DNA from: Artocarpus heterophyllus
Lineage: Eukaryota; Streptophyta; Magnoliopsida; Rosales; Moraceae
Direction: 5' to 3'
Length of the DNA stretch: 64,000 nucleotides
NCBI GenBank assembly: GCA_025403435.1
Contig: CM046352.1
Location: 408,893 to 472,892 of the forward strand
Made by a program: the position numbers and the translations under genes. The notes beneath the pieces are model-generated. The model ran no database searches and was not told the DNA's origin. It saw nothing but the letters and a program-made list of their open reading frames with translations. Shown here one piece after another: positions 44,911-57,371 of the stretch; within the stretch, counting starts at the first letter, position 1; every line of letters begins with the position of its first letter.

Positions 44911-47900
44911 ATGGCGGATGTACCTGGAGAACCTACGAACCCGGATCTGATGGTCATGATTGTTGAGTTACAACAGAAGCTCCAGGCTCAAGAACGGGAA
45001 ATGCAAGGACTAAGGGAGCAATTATCTAACCAGCATCCCGTACCTGCGGTACGTGTAGACTTTCCACCTCCCGTACCATTACCCCAACAAGTAGAACCAA
45101 CAACACCAGCTGTTCCAATGGTACCTACTACTGAATTTTATGAAAGGTTCCGACGAATGAAGGCCCCGGAGTTTGACGGATCAACAGACCCATTGGAAGC
45201 CGATGATTGGCTTACCGGCATAGAGAGGGTTCTGAAATTTATGGGACTCAGTGATCGTGAGAAAGTTTTATGCGCTTCATTTTCTCTCACTAAGGATGCT
45301 AGGAGATGGTGGGAATCAGTGGAACGCAGAAGAAACGTGGGTGAAATGACTTGGCATGATTTCGTAGAGGAATTTGGAAGAGCTTATTTTAATGTGGAAA
45401 CAATGGCGGCACAGCAAGAGGAATTTAACAATTTCCGGCAAGGCAATATGTCAATAGCTGAAGCTGTGAGGAGGTTCAACCAATTGGCGCGTCTATGTCC
45501 CGAGTTGGTACCTACTGATCGAGAACGGATAAGAAGATTAATGCGGATGTTTCGAACCGATATTGCCCTTATAGTTGATAGTGGAGGGCAAGCCCCTAAA
45601 GACGTGGAAGATTGTATTGAACGGGCCACGAGAGCGGAGTTCAGAATAACCCGTAATAAGGAGGAAAGGACAAGAATCTTTAGAGCCCAAAAGGAAGAAA
45701 AGGCTTTGGCCAAGCAGAGCCAAGTTGTGCAGACGAAAGGACAAGGAAACGTTCCGAGTCAAGGGCAGTCCCAAGGCTATCCAGTTGGACGCAATCGCAA
45801 TACCAACAATAAGAGGAAATGGAACGTGAATAATTCAAAGAATTCAAAGGGACAACCCCCGAAAAGGATCAATGATGGAGGGAATAACAAACCTCTTTGT
45901 GGTCAATGCGGGAAAAGACATGCAGGAGAATGTAAAGCTGGCACCAATAAGTGCTACATCTGCGGCAAGGAAGGACATTATGCCAGGAATTGTTTCTCCA
46001 ATCCCCAAAACCAGAATAATCAAGGTCAACAAAGAACCCAAGGAACTCAGTTGCACGCAGTCCAAGCTCAGATTGAAGGCCCAAGCATCAATCAGGGACG
46101 TTTAGAGGCTCCAGAACCTAGCGGACGGATATATGCTTACACAAAAAAAGAAGATGATGCGGGGACTTCAACTGTGGTGACAGGTCAGTTTTCTGTTGCC
46201 AACATTGATGCCTATGTTCTATTTGATTCTGGAGCAACGCATTCATTTGCATCATATAAGTTTGCTAAACGAATAGGGAATGAAGGGGATAGGATAGAAC
46301 AAACTTTTAAAACTGCACTCCCCTCTGGGGAAATATTAAGTTCTGATCATTGGTTACGCCATATACCGATTATCATTTGTGGAAGGGAATTGTATATTGA
46401 TTTGATAATAATCGATATACAAGATTATGACGTTATCCTGGGAATGGATTTCCTGGGAAAATATACCGCCAAGATTAATTGCCGACACCACAAGATTACA
46501 TTTCAACCTTCCGGAAGTGAAAAATTCGTGTACTCAGGAAAGATCCCCAAGGCTCCCAAGGCGCTAATTTCGGCATTAAAAGCAAGGAAGATGTTGGAAA
46601 GTGGGTGCACTGGTTATTTAGTAAACTTAGTAAATGAAGAACAAAAAGCTCAGTTAAGACCGGAGGATGTTCCTATAGTAAAGGAATTCGTCGACGTGTT
46701 TCCCGATGAATTACCAGGCTTACCCCCGGAGCGGGAGGTCTCGTTCGAGATTGACTTAACACCAGGCACAGCTCCAATTTCGAAGGCACCATATCGTATG
46801 GCTCCAGGAGAACTCAAAGAGCTTCAAGTGCAATTGCAGGAATTGCTAGAAAAAGGGTTTATCCGGCCGAGCCATTCTCCGTGGGGAGCACCAGTGCTAT
46901 TTGTCAAGAAGAAAGATGGAACATTACGAATGTGCGTTGATTATCGAGAATTAAACAAAGTCACGATTAAAAATAAGTATCCACTTCCAAGGATCGATGA
47001 CTTATTTGATCAACTGAAGGGAGCATCTATGTTTTCGAAGATTGACCTACACTCAGGGTATCATCAACTTCGAGTTAAGGAAAAAGATGTACCAAAGACG
47101 GCGTTTCGAACGCGCTATGGGCATTACGAGTTCTGTGTCATGCCGTTTGGATTGACTAATGCCCCGGCAGCTTTTATGGATCTTATGAATCGAATTTTCA
47201 AGGATTATCTCGATAAATTCGTCATTGTGTTCATCGATGATATCCTTATTTATTCAAGAACACCGGAGGAACATGAAGAGCACTTGAGGATTGCATTGCA
47301 ACAATTGAGGAAGCATCAGTTGTACGCCAAGTTCTCAAAATGCGAATTCTGGCTGGAAAAGGTTCATTTCCTAGGACATGTGGTGTCACGAGATGGAGTC
47401 TCTGTTGATCCTTCCAAAGTCGAAGCAGTAAATAAGTGGCCTACACCAAAGAGTATTACCGAGATCAGGAGTTTCCTTGGTTTAGCAGGATATTATCGAC
47501 GTTTTGTAGAAGGATTCTCCAAACTTGCAGCACCACTCACAGCCCTTACAAGAAAAGCAACTAAATATGAATGGACCAAGAAGTGTGAAGAGAGTTTCCA
47601 AGAACTAAAAAGACGACTTACAAGTGCCCCGGTACTAACCATACCGGATTCAAATCTAGGAAATTATGTGATCTTCAGTGATGCGTCAAAGACAGGCTTG
47701 GGAGCCGTACTTATGCAAAACGGAAAAGTAATTGCGTATGCATCCCGACAGCTGAAGGATCATGAGAGGAATTATCCCACGCACGACTTGGAGTTAGCAG
47801 CGGTCGTATTTGCACTGAAGATTTGGCGTCACTATTTGTATGGAGCTAAGTGTGAGATTTATACAGACCACCAAAGTCTGAAATATATCTTCACACAGAA

Positions 47901-49554
47901 GGAACTCAACATGAGACAGCGAAGATGGCTAGAACTAGTTAAAGATTACGATTGTGAAATCTTATATCACCCTGGAAAGGCTAATCGAGTGGCCGATGCC
48001 CTCAGTCGTAGAGCAACGTCTTCACTTGCAATGGTGCAATTAATGCCAAAGCCTCTTCAGAAAGACTTGCTAGAAGCGGGTATAGAATTAATTACAGGAG
48101 GATTAGCCAATTTATCGTTTCGACCTGCAATCCTGGAGAATTTAAAAGAGCAACAAGAAGCAGACCCATCACTGCTTAGATACAAGTCTGAGGCCTTTGA
48201 GAACAAAGGAACAGAGTTTAGCATCTTGGAAGATGGCATTCTCCATTACAAAGGCAGACTTTGCATTCCCAATGATGAGGAGTTAAAAAGTCAGATCTTG
48301 AAAGAAGCTCATGAAGCACCATATGTAGCTCATCCGGGAGCTACAAAAATGTACCAAGATTTGAAAAAGTACTACTGGTGGCATGGAATGAAAAATGACG
48401 TTGCGAGATTCGTCAGTAAGTGTCTCACGTGTCAAAAGGTGAAGGCTGAACACCAACGACCCGCAGGTGAACTGCAAAAGATAGATATTCCAGAGTGGAA
48501 ATGGGACCAGATAACAATGGACCTGGTGACAGGACTACCTAGAACTACGGGTGGACATGATGCTATATGGGTAATCGTGGATAGATTAACCAAATCATCT
48601 CACTTTTTACCCATTAAACTCAGTAGTTCTGTGGAACGACTAGCCGAATTATATGTGGCCCAGGTTGTTAGATACCATGGAGTTCCGAAGTCCATTATTT
48701 CTGATCGTGATGGCCGATTCACTTCTAAATTTTGGAGAAGCGTTCACCAAGCAATGGGAACAAAGTTGACCTTTAGTACAGCTTTCCACCCTCAAACGGA
48801 TGGTCAGTCAGAAAGGACCATCCAGACTTTGGAAGATATGTTGAGAGCATGTGTACTAGATTTTAAAGGAGGATGGGATAAAAAGCTTCCTTTGATCGAA
48901 TTTGCGTACAATAATAGTTACCAAACCTCTATTGGTATGGCTCCATATGAAGCTCTATATGGAAGAAGATGTAGATCACCATTACATTGGTATGAAACCC
49001 GAGAAAAGGCGTTGTCGACCACAGATTTTGTTCAAAGAACAACGGAAGATGTAAAGTTAATCCGTCAACGGATGGAAATGGCTTTCAGTCGACAAAAGAG
49101 TTATGCTGATCGACGACGGAGACCTTTAGAGTTCCAAGTAGGGGACTTAGTCTTTTTGAAGATAACACCAATGAAAGGAGTGGTAAGATTCGGAAAAAGG
49201 GGAAAACTCAGTCCAAGGTACGTTGGACCATATGAAATCTTAGAAAGAGTAGGTAACGTGGCTTACAAGTTAGCCCTACCCCCTGAAATGGCATCGGTAC
49301 ATAATGTATTCCATGTATCCATGCTAAAAAAGTATGTGCCTGATCCCTCGCATATACTTCAACATGAGCCTATTGAAGTGCAAGAGAACCTGTCTTATAA
49401 AGAGAAACCAGTTCAAATCTTGGCTCGAGAAGAGAAGGAATTAAGGAATAAAAAGATACCACTAGTCAAAGTTTTATGGCGTAATCAACAAGTAGAAGAA
49501 GCAACCTGGGAACGAGAAGACGAAATGAAAAGAGTCTACCCAGAATTGTTTTAG
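44911..49554 (+). CDS. Chromovirus gag-pol polyprotein, about 1547 aa, intact
   Basis: Start at 44911 ([11 protein letters not shown]) is preferred over the upstream in-frame ATG at 44875. Gag: [15 protein letters not shown] (about residue 87) and a Trp-Trp helix. Zinc knuckle [14 protein letters not shown] near residue 348. Protease [10 protein letters not shown] near 436. RT with CVDYRELNK and the catalytic FIDDILIYS near 773. RNase H from [13 protein letters not shown] near 920 to ADALSRR. The integrase HHCC zinc finger is at about residues 1133-1177. The core Asp, Asp and Glu lie in [17 protein letters not shown] and DGQSERT. The end, [19 protein letters not shown], is a chromodomain-type tail that in this group directs insertion to chromatin marks. 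There is one continuous frame for gag and pol and no break, so the element may be autonomous. Confidence 0.95.
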   Translation: MADVPGEPTNPDLMVMIVELQQKLQAQEREMQGLREQLSNQHPVPAVRVDFPPPVPLPQQVEPTTPAVPMVPTTEFYERFRRMKAPEFDGSTDPLEADDWLTGIERVLKFMGLSDREKVLCASFSLTKDARRWWESVERRRNVGEMTWHDFVEEFGRAYFNVETMAAQQEEFNNFRQGNMSIAEAVRRFNQLARLCPELVPTDRERIRRLMRMFRTDIALIVDSGGQAPKDVEDCIERATRAEFRITRNKEERTRIFRAQKEEKALAKQSQVVQTKGQGNVPSQGQSQGYPVGRNRNTNNKRKWNVNNSKNSKGQPPKRINDGGNNKPLCGQCGKRHAGECKAGTNKCYICGKEGHYARNCFSNPQNQNNQGQQRTQGTQLHAVQAQIEGPSINQGRLEAPEPSGRIYAYTKKEDDAGTSTVVTGQFSVANIDAYVLFDSGATHSFASYKFAKRIGNEGDRIEQTFKTALPSGEILSSDHWLRHIPIIICGRELYIDLIIIDIQDYDVILGMDFLGKYTAKINCRHHKITFQPSGSEKFVYSGKIPKAPKALISALKARKMLESGCTGYLVNLVNEEQKAQLRPEDVPIVKEFVDVFPDELPGLPPEREVSFEIDLTPGTAPISKAPYRMAPGELKELQVQLQELLEKGFIRPSHSPWGAPVLFVKKKDGTLRMCVDYRELNKVTIKNKYPLPRIDDLFDQLKGASMFSKIDLHSGYHQLRVKEKDVPKTAFRTRYGHYEFCVMPFGLTNAPAAFMDLMNRIFKDYLDKFVIVFIDDILIYSRTPEEHEEHLRIALQQLRKHQLYAKFSKCEFWLEKVHFLGHVVSRDGVSVDPSKVEAVNKWPTPKSITEIRSFLGLAGYYRRFVEGFSKLAAPLTALTRKATKYEWTKKCEESFQELKRRLTSAPVLTIPDSNLGNYVIFSDASKTGLGAVLMQNGKVIAYASRQLKDHERNYPTHDLELAAVVFALKIWRHYLYGAKCEIYTDHQSLKYIFTQKELNMRQRRWLELVKDYDCEILYHPGKANRVADALSRRATSSLAMVQLMPKPLQKDLLEAGIELITGGLANLSFRPAILENLKEQQEADPSLLRYKSEAFENKGTEFSILEDGILHYKGRLCIPNDEELKSQILKEAHEAPYVAHPGATKMYQDLKKYYWWHGMKNDVARFVSKCLTCQKVKAEHQRPAGELQKIDIPEWKWDQITMDLVTGLPRTTGGHDAIWVIVDRLTKSSHFLPIKLSSSVERLAELYVAQVVRYHGVPKSIISDRDGRFTSKFWRSVHQAMGTKLTFSTAFHPQTDGQSERTIQTLEDMLRACVLDFKGGWDKKLPLIEFAYNNSYQTSIGMAPYEALYGRRCRSPLHWYETREKALSTTDFVQRTTEDVKLIRQRMEMAFSRQKSYADRRRRPLEFQVGDLVFLKITPMKGVVRFGKRGKLSPRYVGPYEILERVGNVAYKLALPPEMASVHNVFHVSMLKKYVPDPSHILQHEPIEVQENLSYKEKPVQILAREEKELRNKKIPLVKVLWRNQQVEEATWEREDEMKRVYPELF

Positions 49555-49575
49555 TTTTCGAGGACGAAAATTTTT

Positions 49576-49588
49576 AAGGAGGGTAGAT
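49576..49588 (+). other. Polypurine tract of the chromovirus
   Basis: AAGGAGGGTAGAT directly before TGTAATG of the 3' LTR; it primes plus-strand DNA synthesis. Confidence 0.85.
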
Positions 49589-52569
49589 TGTAATGACTAG
49601 AAAAAAAAAAAGGGTTTATTAATAAAACCTAATATTTAAGTGGGTTTAATTAATGAATTTACCCTTAAAATTGTAACTTTTGTAAAATTATGATAATATG
49701 TAAATAAGCAGTATTAATTGGGTATTACATTGTGAATGTGATGTCATGATGGATATTTTTTTTATATACAGATTTTATGAGTTAAATTACTCAAAAATTT
49801 GTAAATAATATCCATAAAGTGAATTTTGTATCACAATTAATCGTAAAATTGTGATACAAACGAATGAGTACTTAGAATACGAGTAAGACATAGAGTCCAC
49901 TGAAACCCAACCTAGTGTAAAAGGAGGCCGACACAGTAAAAGTATACTGTTAAGTGAAAACGCAGATATGAAAAATGTTACGTTTGGCCTTCAAAAGTAG
50001 ACTAAAGGCCAGTAAAATAGTTTACTCAGTCTAAGGTTACAAGTTGCACTGATTTGACCACGACAGTGTAGGAAAAATACTGAGTGGTGAAGAAATTATA
50101 CAGTGTAGAATTTTTGGGCCACTAAGTGGACACCCAACAAAATTCTATTGGGCCACCAAATCACAAAAAGTGGCCCAATCACAAATTGCCATCTTGCAAG
50201 CCCATTAATTGTTGATGAGTCACCATTAGTTGTGATAAGCATGTAGTAATTTTGAATTAAGCCAAATTTTATCTCATTTCTTTCCCTCAACATCCGGCAG
50301 CCTTGGAGAGCCATTCAACAAAAAAATTTCCAAACTCAAAATCTTGCACAAATTGACCCCAACCAAATTCAAGAAGCATAGGTTAAAGGATTTCTTCAAA
50401 ATTGAGGTAAAACCTAAACTTTTTTTTAGTTTTCTTAAGGTTTTTATGGGTTAAGGAGGGATTTGATTTAAGGAGATTTTTACATGAAAAAAATGGTTAG
50501 GAAAGAGCTTCAAAGGAGTCCTTGGAAGGCTTGAAGCACAAAATTCCTATTTGGGTAAGTTTTAAACCCTTAAACTTGAATTTTTGTAATTTTTGTTTGA
50601 TCTTTATTATTTCTAAAGCATGTGATCTTTATAGGCAAAGTTTTGATTAATTCCCTGAGTATGTGACTTATAGTATGATGGTATAGTCAAAATTATCGGT
50701 TGTTGATGCAAAATGGTAGTTTATGCAAAAACGGTAGTTTTGTAATTTTAAGTTAAGTTTTGCAAAAATGGTGTTTTGGCATAGAAAAGGGTTGGACAAG
50801 GGGTGAATCTGTCTATGCAGTGGCTGGATGATAGTTTTAAAATGGATTTTTACAAAAATACCCTAAGGGCTAAATTGAAAGAAAAAGCATTCCCTCGGCA
50901 GATTTGAAAAATGCCCAAAAACACCCCAAAAAAGTGAGAATTTGGGAAAAGTTAAAACATGAAAGTTGTAGATCTCGATGAAACTGTTAGGTAACGCGGG
51001 CGGTTTGTCAAAAATCTCAACCGATTGTGAGATTTTAATTTTTCAAGAATTTCTTAAAAGTGGAAAAAAATGTTAAAATGGAAAAATGTCATTTTTGAAA
51101 ATGATTTAAGATATGGTACTTTGAGTAAAAATGTTTCTTATGAAAAATGAAAATTTTGGTTTAAAGAGATAAATTTTAGGCCCGGGGGCAAAATTGTCAA
51201 AAATTTTCAGTTAGGGGGTAAACTGTAAAGTTTTACAAAAATGGAGCGTAGATATGAAATAAGGAGATCCGAGCGATTAGGGTATTATTTTAAAATTAAT
51301 ACGTGACTATTTTCATTAAAATAACGAAATCGAGCTCGGATAGGTTAATAGACTCATGGATGGCAAAATCATCATTTTTGCCCGTATAACCCGAACCGTG
51401 TCAAATGTTTCAAAACGAGAAAAAGTATTGATAAGAAAGTTTTCCGCCCTTCGTTAGAAACGGTAGGGTAGAGTTAGATAGAAATAAGAAAAACCAGTAG
51501 TTTCTAGAGTTGTATATAGTTATGCAACTCAGTCCACTAATTAACGATCACGGTGTGTCGAAACATAGTGATTATTGGCTAATGACTTTGAAATTGGCCA
51601 ACAGGATCCTAGAAGTTTAGGACGGAGCAAAATCGAGGTTGAATTACCCGACGTGTGAATCAAGTAAGTACCCATCCCACTTACAGCATGGAATCTTAAG
51701 TATAGAGTATGACATAAGTATATGTATACATGTGTGTATAACAAGGTGTATACCTATGTGTATATTATGATATGAGCATCTTTAAGTATGTTGGTGTATA
51801 CTTGTGCATATACATATACATGTGTATATATTATATGGTATACTGGTGTGTATGTTAACGTATACCTGTAAGTATAAAAGTATGTACTCATATATGCTAT
51901 TTGGTACATGAATATTTGTGTATGGTGTATAACATGCATTTGTCACTGCATGCATGGTATGTTAACCATAATAATTGGGCTGGTAATTGTGTCACCAGAA
52001 GTTAAGAAAGGTGTCGTACCGACTCCTGATTCAAGAGGAGTTCAATGATATAGTATGGTCACGGTGTTACGTTGACCTAAGTGCGCAATGGTACGAACAC
52101 TCGGGCCCTAGTTGAAGATAAGAAACAAAAATGATAAAGAAGGTTTATAAGAAAGCATAAATGGTTCATGCATGTTATTGAATGAGCATGTGGGTTATAT
52201 GGGACTTACTGGGCGTAAGCTCATTAAGTATTTCATGCTGTAGGTATTCCTACTAGAAGGTCAGAACCAAGTCACTGATGAGCTGGCGGAGGGTGATGAG
52301 TAATGAGCAGAAAGGGGTATGGATGCCGCCACAGTTACGTTTCTGCTACTGTATATTTTAAACTTGTTTTCTTTGAACGTGCTATGTAAGAACTGAGCAT
52401 ATTTAGGTATATCAAAACCTCTTTTGAGAATATTTAGCAACAGTATTGGAAAAGAAAGTGTGTTATGTAAATATATGTTTCTGTTTACACCTAATGAGTT
52501 GCTAAACTTCACATGAAGGACTTGTCCTTAAAAAAAAAAAAATTTCCTGAGTTTTACACCTATACGTAA

Positions 52570-52615
<46 letters not shown>

Positions 52616-52652
52616 GTCTTTCACAGCCTGGAAATAGAATCGGGTTGTGACA
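49589..52652 (+). repeat. 3' LTR of the chromovirus, 3064 bp
   Basis: It starts TGTAATGACTAG and ends GGGTTGTGACA. Nearly identical to 40448-43510; the TA repeat lies at about 52573-52610. Confidence 0.95.
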
Positions 52653-53812
52653 AAAATAATATTTAAATATTGATTGTTAATATTATTTATGTTATTTTTA
52701 ACAATTTAGCCAATTAAAAGGATTATATTATTTTTCTTTTGAAAAACATTGCGAAAACTTTTGGAATAATTTAAAAACATGAGATATATTTTTTATATTA
52801 TCAAAAACACAGGGTAAATATTTAGGTTAAACTAAGGGGGTATTCTTTTAGATTTTCTTGGAATAAAATCTTTAAATTTGACATAAGGATTATGTGTGTG
52901 TTTTTTTCTTTTTTTCTTTTTTATACTTATTTGGCTATTGGAATCGGAAGACAGAAAACCTTATCTTAACTAACATCTATTATATGTCAGGGTATTTTTT
53001 ATAAATGTTAACTTTTAACATTTACTTTTTATAAATGTCAAAAACGTTTATTTGTGACATAACTTAATATATAACATAAATAACAATGTGTCATAACTTT
53101 TTCTAAGTGTGACATGAATAAAAACAACTATTAAAAGTGTTGCTGCGTATGACCTTCTCATTTTGCTTGTCTTGTATTTAGATTAAACTTGTCTGAAAAA
53201 ACTTGTCAAAATTATTGACAGGCGAAATATTTACAAAGAAAATCAAGTTATTTATATCAAACCGTAATCTTTACAAATAAAATTAATTTATTTGTGAAAG
53301 AAGTTAAATGTAGCGAAGAAAATTTCATAATTAATTTTACAAGATTATTGCCACAATTCTCCTAAGCCTCTCATGCAAAGTTGGGATTTGTGATCTCCTT
53401 AACTTTGCTTAATTGCTTCCATTAATTTAATGGCTAGAAATGAAACTTTAAAAAGAAAAAAATTAAATTCAAGAAGTCAAAATGCTAATAGCTTTAAAAG
53501 GGTGTCTATGACCTTTTGATTTTTTAAAATTTTAAATTGTTATTTTCATAAACAAAAGTTATTTGCAGAGAAATGCTACAAAGGGATGGAAAAAAAAAAT
53601 TGTAATTAACCCACTAAAACAATCAATGGTGTTGTTTAGTTTAAAATTTACATCCAGCGTCTCTACGAATCAAGAACAATATAATGTCCCTTCTTGAGTT
53701 AAATCTCTGGAGTATTTTACGTTATCGGATCTTCTACTTCTTGCATATTTTTTAATCATAGTCGAGGATTTATTTTTAAGTGTGTAAGAATGTAATGAGC
53801 AAGATAATAAAA
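52653..53812. other. AT-rich DNA between chromovirus and copia ruin
   Basis: It begins with the AAAAT target duplication. It holds the palindromic MITE at 52985-53150. No ORF. Confidence 0.5.
52985..53150. mobile_element. Short palindromic MITE, copy 2
   Basis: CTTTTTATAAATGTCAAAAACG, then GTTTATTTGTGACATAACTT and AAGTGTGACATGAATAAAAAC align with 39345-39480. Inverted arms about 60 bp apart. Confidence 0.5.
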
Positions 53813-54258
53813 TGTTAGAAATTTGTTCAAGCACAAACACCAAACTCTTTTATTACAAGATGAACACTCTTACAATTACAATTTCTCTTCCACTTAAAAA
53901 CTCTCTTAAGATCCTTTGGTTCTTCTTTTTCTCACTCTTAGAAGTCCTTACTTCATCTTGATGCAAAACAACAGAAATCACCCCTATTTATACTAGTGGT
54001 ACCTCTTTAACCAATGGCTAGAATTCTAATACACTTTGATCTGATGGCTATAACTCTTCTCTCTAGAAGTCTCCATCAAAATATCTAATATCTAGAATTC
54101 TCTACAATTCTCCCATTCTAAAAATATCTAGATATTTTAGAAGAATACTCTAAAAAGTCTTTTTAAAAGCCAGGCTTATTAGCTAATTAAATTTAAGTCT
54201 AATAACTAAACTTCAAGCCCACACATTTATTATTGGCCAAAATCAAGTTTACCTTTCA
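53813..54258 (-). repeat. 3' LTR of a decayed minus-strand copia element
   Basis: On the minus strand it starts TGAAAGGTAAACTTG directly after a purine tract (AAGGGGGATAT) and ends CTAACA, giving 446 bp TG...CA. RNase H of the element lies just to the right. No matching 5' LTR was found. Confidence 0.6.
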
Positions 54259-55110
54259 ATATCCCCCTTATACTTGATTTGTCCTTCCAAGTAAGCTTTT
54301 CATCTTGATAAAGTCTTCCTGCCTGAGTGACTTGGTAAAGATATTAGTTACTTGGTCTTAGGACTTCACATATTCTAGATGCACATTATTTCTTGCAATG
54401 CACCCTCTTATGCAGTGGTAGCGTGTGTCTATGAGTTTGCTTCTATCATGAAAAACTAGATTCTTTGCAAGGGCTACAACTGATTTGTTGTCAACATAAA
54501 TCTTAGTTGGATCTTCTTGTGATAAATTTAGCTCCTTCAGTAAATTTGTGAGCCCAATTGCATGACAAATACATGATGTGGCTACTACATATTCGACTTC
54601 ACATGTTGAGAGAGTGATAATGGGTTGCTTCTTCGACATCCATGTGAATGTAGTGTCTCCTATAAGAATATGAAACTAGTAGTGCCCTTTTGATCATTAG
54701 CATCTCCAACCCAATCGCTATCACTATATCCACCAAGTTTTTAATCAATAGAAGCTGAATTAAACAAGCTAAAATTGATTATTTTTTTAAGATAATGGAG
54801 AACTCTCTTTGCTTGTTGAAGTGGATGGTTGTTGGAGTCTCCATTTAACGACTAATAAGTCCGATTATATAAAGAATGTCCGGCCTTGTGCATGTTAAGT
54901 ACCGCAAACTCCTACCTAAGCTCTTGAAAAGTGTTGGATCTATATTTTCTCCCCCATCATGCTTTGAAAGCTTAATCCCACATTCTAGCGGAGTGCTTAT
55001 CGGCTTGCAGTCCTCCGTCTTAAACTTCTTAAGAATCTCCTTCGGATAGATTTCTTAGGAAATGAAGATGCATTCATCTTTTTGTTTGATTTCAATGCTA
55101 AAATAATATG

Positions 55111-57371
55111 TGATGAGACTGTAAAAGTGTACATTTTCTAAGGCTTAAATCATTTATTTATGCTTTTGTTTCTCATTAAATCCTCTAATTAATAGCATTT
55201 TGTGTTAATTAGTATTTTTGTGTCTTAATGTGTAAATATGTTTAAAAATGTATTTTTAGTATGTTTTTATGTTTAATAGAATTTTTAGCAATTTTTAGAG
55301 CCATTTCGGTGCGTTAAATAAGTGTGTAGTCCGTAAATAGTCAAAACCGTAAAAGTAATGCGGTTATTTTATTTTGAGTTTTAGAGTGTTTGATAGTATG
55401 TTTTAAGTTTGTAAATATATTTTATTATATTTTTAGTAATTTCTAAAAATATTTCTAAGTCATAAAAATTATATCTGTGTCAAACTGTAAGAGACTGGAA
55501 ATTTTATGAGTTTTTATCTATTTTTGTGTGTTTTATTGTAAAATAAATATTTTAAATATTTTTTGTAAATATTATATTTGTAAAATAATTAATATTAGTG
55601 TGTTTGTGATTTTTAGATTTGAAATCTAGAGAAAAAATGGAACAAAACGACACTAAAACGGATAAAATCGGACATCAAATGCATCAAGAAGATGAATAAA
55701 ATTCGAATTTAAATTTTTAGGGACACGTGGCGATTTCTCACCCCTCGGATCAACTGCCAAACGAATCTCGTCCGTCCATTCACTACAGACGACATGCCAC
55801 GCGTCAGCCGAGGAGAAGTGTCAGCGTTGACGCATGTCGGAGAAACAACGTGTCTCAGTCGTGGATTCCACGTGTCAACCTGTGATTGACGCGTGCATCA
55901 CACGTGCCGACAAAGCTGCAAAGAAAGTCAGAGGGAATCTTAGCCTACGTGGAATCTCGTGCAGTCATGTGCACCTACAGCCACTCTCTCAGCCATTCGA
56001 TGCGAATACCAAGACTGATTTAACGGTCTTGATTCTCAGTCCATCCTGGGCCCATCTTGCCCGTGTCTGACAGCCATTGGATCTCGTTTTGAATGGTTCA
56101 GATCGTGCATTTTTTGTGCTGGTCTGGTCTGCGTCACACTGGATTACAAGCTCAAATTCGCATATCAAAGAGTGACTCTCAGCGTGAAAAAAAGAGAGGA
56201 GAAAAAGGATCAAATGATCCGAATTTGTCAACTTTTAACAGGAAAAAATGATAATTACATATGACAAACAGTAACTTTTCAAGGCTATAAATAGCCTTGC
56301 AATGCCTCCTTCAAAAAAACCCCTCCTTCCGGCCATTTGGCCCTTTTCCTCAATTTTCTCCTTTTTTCCTTTTTACCTCTTTTATCTCTTAGGTAAACAA
56401 TATATATAAATATATATGTTTAATTTAGTATAGAGAGTCTGGTGAGATGATCTTGTATGCATAGTATTCTGGTATGGATTTTAACTCTATATCTATGTTG
56501 TAATGCTTATATTTTTGTGGAATAAATTATATCTTTATGTTTTCAATAATTATTGTTACTGTTGTTATGCTGCCAATTTTTACATAAATTCAGTCATGCT
56601 TTTTTTATGTAATTTAATTGTGTTGCATAATTAATATTAATAATACTAAAGTCATGCTCATTTATTAAGTCGAGTTTCTACTGCATTATATACATAGACT
56701 GGCACAGTAAATGCTTGGTAATTCTTGATTTATTGTAGACAGAGGATGACATAGTGTATTCTTAAACCAATTAATAAGTCGAGGTGCTGCCGAAATTAAC
56801 GCAATAATTTATTTCATAAAAATATATTAATTTTAATTTGTTATTATCTTTTCTATCTTAAAATTATGTTAATTATAATTGAGTGACAGCGATTATAATT
56901 TTCATAATTAGTGCACCAAATCATTAGTGACAGATGATTATTTTGCTAGTTTTTATAGGAAAACCCTTACTGCATTATGGCTTGCTATATTGTCGATTTA
57001 GGTTGACCTATATAATTAGTAAAATGTGCTTGCAATTAATGAGAAAAGATATAATAAATCAAATGCTTTAGATAATTATTAATTAGAATTAAAATTCCAT
57101 ATCAGTTGCAAACATACAAGGGATTCTCAAAGCTTCACTGTTTTAATTTTATGTTTTAAATTTTGAATTAAATAAAATAAAAACCACAAAAATATTTCTT
57201 TCATTTTAAACTTTGCTCTGAGAAATTGCTTGCCTTTTTGAACGTTTATTTTTATCAATCTCCCGAGTTATAAATTTTCACCTCCTTATGAATACAATAA
57301 CTTTTCTATACTACAAATGTCTGTCGTTTATTAAGAAGATAAACATTTTGGGGGCGTTATCACACCACCCA
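55111..57371 (+). mobile_element. 2.26 kb TG...CA insertion, probably a solo LTR, inside the copia RT
   Basis: It starts TGATGAGACTG and ends ACCACCCA. The 5 bp ATATG occurs just before (55106-55110) and just after (57372-57376), a target duplication. If the insert and one ATATG are disregarded, the flanking minus-strand copia RT reads on in one frame through its conserved segment, which fixes both ends. There is a TATA box (CTATAAATAG, 56285-56294) on the plus strand but no gag or pol, which suits a solo LTR of a large Ty3/gypsy-type element. A non-autonomous element is the alternative. The ORFs inside have no recognisable product. Confidence 0.75.
55724..56298 (+). promoter_or_regulatory. 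Putative LTR promoter: ACGTG cluster and TATA box in a palindrome
   Basis: Five ACGTG cores lie at about 55725, 55847, 55869, 55901 and 55947, among them CACGTGG and CCACGTGTC, the form of G-box/ABRE sites bound by plant bZIP factors. The TATA box lies 340 bp on, inside the palindrome AAGGCTATAAATAGCCTT (56281-56298). Activity is inferred. Confidence 0.5.

Larger units (their letters stand above)
40448..52652 (+). mobile_element. Complete Tekay/Del-like Ty3/gypsy chromovirus, 12.2 kb, young insertion
   Basis: Two LTRs of about 3.06 kb (40448-43510 and 49589-52652), both TG...CA, flank an internal region of about 6.1 kb. The target duplication is AAAAT (40443-40447 and 52653-52657). The PBS TGGTATCAGAGCGG (43513-43526) complements initiator tRNA-Met. 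The PPT AAGGAGGGTAGAT (49576-49588) directly precedes the 3' LTR. The gag-pol ORF is intact. The LTRs differ by about a dozen substitutions and a few homopolymer or TA-repeat length changes, so well under 1 percent. The chromovirus call rests on the C-terminal chromodomain-like segment after integrase; the very long LTRs suit the Tekay (Del) branch. An extra ORF lies between PBS and gag-pol. Confidence 0.93.

Noticed and set aside
55834..56070. 78-codon ORF in the solo LTR
   Set aside because: It coincides with the GC-richer ACGTG promoter stretch and shows no domain.
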